A program made the translations under genes and the position numbers. Shown piece by piece: positions 15,562 to 16,120 of a stretch of DNA of 16,120 bases. The first letter of the stretch is position 1. Each line of letters begins with the position of its first letter. Origin of the DNA: Candidatus Atribacteria bacterium (GTDB lineage Bacteria > Atribacterota > Phoenicimicrobiia > Phoenicimicrobiales > Stramentimicrobiaceae); NCBI GenBank assembly GCA_016934875.1, contig JAFGSC010000152.1, forward strand, positions 1 through 16,120, read 5' to 3'. The notes below the pieces were generated by a model. It had not been told where the DNA came from, ran no database searches, and worked only from the letters and a program-made list of their open reading frames with translations.

Positions 15562-16120
15562 TTGTTCAAAAAACCGATGAAGATGAGAGATTTAGAAGTT
15601 TGGGGCGTCCCCTCTTATATTGTGGATATCTGGGAGAAGAGTTATTCCCCTTATTTGCTGCCGGTACAGGAGGAAGCAGTAAGGGATTACGGGGTGTTGG
15701 ATTACGATAAGGGGGTCAATGACAGAGCGGGTCGGATGAATCCGACCCCTACATTCGCAATGACAGAAAGAGAGAAAGTTCGTAATGACAAAAATAACTT
15801 ATTGGTGATTGCACCGACTTCCTCGGGGAAGACTTTCATCGGAGAGATGGCGGCTATTACCCAGGCCGTCCATAAGAAAAAGACCATTTATATAGTCCCT
15901 TTACGTTCCTTGGCCGAAGAAAAATATCATCACTTTCGTGACCTTTATGCTGAATGTAATATCAACACCCTCATCTCTTCCCGGGACCGAAGGGAATATG
16001 ATAAGAAAATTATTCAAGGAGATTATCAGGCAGTGGTCATGGTCTATGAAAAATTTAATTATTTCCTCCTGGAATATCCTGATTTCCTGCGGGATGTCTC
16101 CCTTCTTATCATCGATGAAA
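15562..16120 (+). CDS. Ski2/Hel308-like DEAD/DEAH helicase, N-terminal part, runs off window
   Basis: About 186 codons are visible and the frame is still open at the edge. The Q-motif-like LLPVQEEAV (32-40) is followed by Walker A APTSSGKT (84-91), motif Ia YIVPLRSLAEEKY, a VVMVYEKF segment and the start of motif II LLIIDE. The order and wording match Ski2-like SF2 helicases such as Hel308, which unwind DNA or RNA with ATP. The substrate is unknown. The start is TTG at 15562, with AAAGGAAGG (15546-15554) seven bases upstream; the first ATG (codon 6) has no such site. Between Q motif and Walker A is an in-frame insert, residues about 53-75, that is foreign to the family. The gene points away from the defence genes and its link to them is unproven. 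Confidence 0.8.
   Translation, partial: MFKKPMKMRDLEVWGVPSYIVDIWEKSYSPYLLPVQEEAVRDYGVLDYDKGVNDRAGRMNPTPTFAMTEREKVRNDKNNLLVIAPTSSGKTFIGEMAAITQAVHKKKTIYIVPLRSLAEEKYHHFRDLYAECNINTLISSRDRREYDKKIIQGDYQAVVMVYEKFNYFLLEYPDFLRDVSLLIIDE
15718..15790 (+). repeat. In-frame palindromic insertion element within the helicase gene
   Basis: GGGTCGGA (15729-15736) and TCCGACCC (15741-15748) form a perfect eight-base stem with loop TGAA. The heptamer AATGACA occurs at 15718, 15759 and 15784. First to third copy is 66 bases, exactly 22 codons, so precise loss would restore an uninterrupted frame with normal motif spacing. The partial wording TTCGCAATGACAGA recalls dispersed TGTCATTGCGAA-type repeats of other bacteria; that link is from memory. 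Confidence 0.6.

Noticed and set aside
1..16120. CRISPR array, tRNA or rRNA genes, integrase or complete insertion sequence
   Set aside because: No regularly spaced repeats, no cloverleaf or rRNA-like stretch and no intact transposase or integrase motif were seen by eye; only transposase tails remain.

Overview
The window looks like a bacterial defence island, from a low-G+C bacterium that I cannot place further. The bacterial signs are strong Shine-Dalgarno sites, sigma70-type -35/-10 boxes, ATGA stop/start overlaps, RadC, AbiE and type I restriction genes. Many genes read as members of families usual in anaerobic or uncultivated lineages, but nothing here fixes a phylum. Every gene except the last lies on the minus strand, so the map is read from right to left.

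Layout. (1) 1-5,340 is very A+T-rich and carries three separate defence-type units: a lone minimal nucleotidyltransferase (6-416), an abiEi-abiEii type IV toxin-antitoxin pair (534-2145) with a clear promoter and an operator-like dyad, and a TIR-NTPase protein resembling a STAND/NACHT immune sensor (2434-5010). Between these units, and between the TIR gene and hsdR, lie three decayed copies of one short coding tail that I read as the C-terminus of a REP-associated (RAYT, Y1) transposase. (2) 5,344-14,718 is clearly richer in G+C and reads as one operon, radC-hsdM-hsdS-(DUF262/HNH gene)-hsdR. The last four genes are chained by ATGA overlaps. A GmrSD-like gene is therefore translationally locked inside a type I restriction-modification operon. 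(3) 14,939-15,340 is a small secreted or membrane-anchored helix-hairpin-helix (ComEA-like) protein. (4) From 15,562 a Ski2/Hel308-like helicase begins on the plus strand and runs off the end.

How the parts may work together (inference): HsdM and HsdS would modify, and HsdR with HsdMS would cleave, unmodified DNA. The DUF262/HNH protein is a candidate second nuclease, perhaps against modified DNA that escapes HsdR. AbiE and TIR-STAND would add abortive-infection layers. The RAYT remnants at each unit boundary suggest stepwise assembly.

Two further oddities sit at the right edge. The helicase and the ComEA-like gene each carry a short, comparatively G+C-rich palindromic element inserted in frame. 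In the helicase it is exactly 66 bp between AATGACA repeats, placed between the Q motif and Walker A, reminiscent of protein-invading palindromic elements.
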